Source of the DNA: CAZAPZ01 sp964487285
GTDB lineage: Bacteria; Campylobacterota_A; Desulfurellia; JAADFJ01
NCBI GenBank assembly: GCA_964487285.1
Contig: CAZAPZ010000089.1
Span: 1-6,370, forward strand
Direction of reading: 5' to 3'
Length of the DNA: 6,370 nucleotides
Part shown: positions 5,976 through 6,370 of the stretch, piece by piece
How the letters are laid out: every line of letters begins with the position of its first letter
How positions within the stretch are numbered: the stretch's first letter is position 1
The notes under the pieces: model-generated
What the model was told of the DNA's origin: nothing
The model's database searches: none
Seen by the model: only the letters and a program-made list of their open reading frames with translations
Position numbers and translations under genes: made by a program

Positions 5976-6370
5976 TTATAATGCAGTCACCATATTACGT
6001 CCGTTATGTTTGGATTGATATAACGCATTATCCATTCTAGATAATGTGTCAATCGGCAGTCCGTCTTTGTTATCTTCTTTTTTGCATTCCGCAACACCAA
6101 ACGACACAGTAACGGAAAATATCCCAGATTTGACTTGAAAACGGAGTTTTGAAATCAAATAGCGCAGTTTTTCGGCAAGCATTTTCGCTTCTTCGAGATT
6201 TGTCAAAGGGCATATTAAAATCATCTCTTCGCCGCCATATCTCACAGCCATATCCGATTCCCTAATAGAATTTTTCAATAGTTTTGATATACTGTGCAGG
6301 ACTTTGTCTCCTATGAGATGCCCGTATGTATCATTTACAGCTTTAAATTTATCAATATCCAGCATCATGA
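5976..6370 (-). CDS. Diguanylate cyclase, GGDEF domain (partial, 5' end outside window)
   Basis: The visible 130 residues (numbered from 6368) are the C-terminal part of a GGDEF domain, which makes cyclic di-GMP from two GTP. LDIDKFKAVNDTYGH (3-17) carries the metal-binding Asp and the helix that follows it. The active-site loop is RYGGEEM (43-49), with the GGEE core kept and Met in place of the usual Phe. RESD at 36-39 lies exactly five residues before it and fits the RxxD inhibitory site for product feedback. VSFGVA (88-93) and ALYQSKHNGRN (115-125) finish the fold. The frame runs off the window edge, and LDIDKFK is an internal motif, so the apparent Met-Met is not the real start. Sensory or membrane domains upstream cannot be seen. 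The protein is probably active and product-inhibited. Confidence 0.93.
   Translation of the reverse strand, partial: MMLDIDKFKAVNDTYGHLIGDKVLHSISKLLKNSIRESDMAVRYGGEEMILICPLTNLEEAKMLAEKLRYLISKLRFQVKSGIFSVTVSFGVAECKKEDNKDGLPIDTLSRMDNALYQSKHNGRNMVTAL

Noticed and set aside
1..6370. CRISPR array, tRNA or rRNA genes
   Set aside because: No regularly spaced direct repeats and no tRNA or rRNA signature sequences were seen on either strand.

Overview
This AT-rich window reads as a piece of an anaerobic or microaerophilic bacterial chromosome. The grounds are a rubredoxin/flavodiiron pair, which removes O2 or NO using low-potential electrons, and a cluster of U32 Fe-S type proteins related to the oxygen-independent hydroxylation proteins UbiU and UbiV. 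Codon use and intergenic signals look uniform. The sequence alone does not fix the phylum; a Gram-negative anaerobe is a guess.

Layout, left to right. Positions 5-137 hold a short non-coding element with terminal inverted repeats, apparently flanked by a TA duplication (MITE-like). Just downstream, a TTGACA-type promoter drives a plus-strand pair: rubredoxin (204-386) and an A-type flavodiiron protein (389-1591). After a 137-nt gap with several TATAAT boxes and ATCGGTT repeats comes a divergent Na+/Ca2+-exchanger-type membrane antiporter (1729-2712, TTG start). Its 3' end overlaps, convergently, the 3' end of a small cysteine-rich protein of unknown family (2683-3024, minus strand).

That small gene is the last member of a probable minus-strand operon transcribed right to left: a short U32 protein (5715-4978), a UbiV-like U32 protein (4910-4029), a UbiU-like U32 protein (4032-3082) and the cysteine-rich protein (3024-2683). 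The UbiV-like and UbiU-like genes overlap by ATGA. Their lengths (293 and 316 aa) and cysteine patterns match those remembered for the E. coli UbiV/UbiU heterodimer. The third U32 protein and the small Cys protein are extra, and make this four-gene set the most interesting part of the window.

Upstream of the operon, 5825-5975 is a 151-bp imperfect palindrome with perfect 15-bp ends and a perfect 10-bp centre. It abuts the stop codon of a GGDEF diguanylate cyclase (minus strand, 5' end cut off by the window edge). Rubredoxin and the flavodiiron protein should work together as an oxygen/NO-reducing chain. The U32 proteins plausibly form [4Fe-4S]-bearing complexes acting on an unknown small molecule, quinone precursor or RNA. 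No link between the two groups beyond adjacency is shown.
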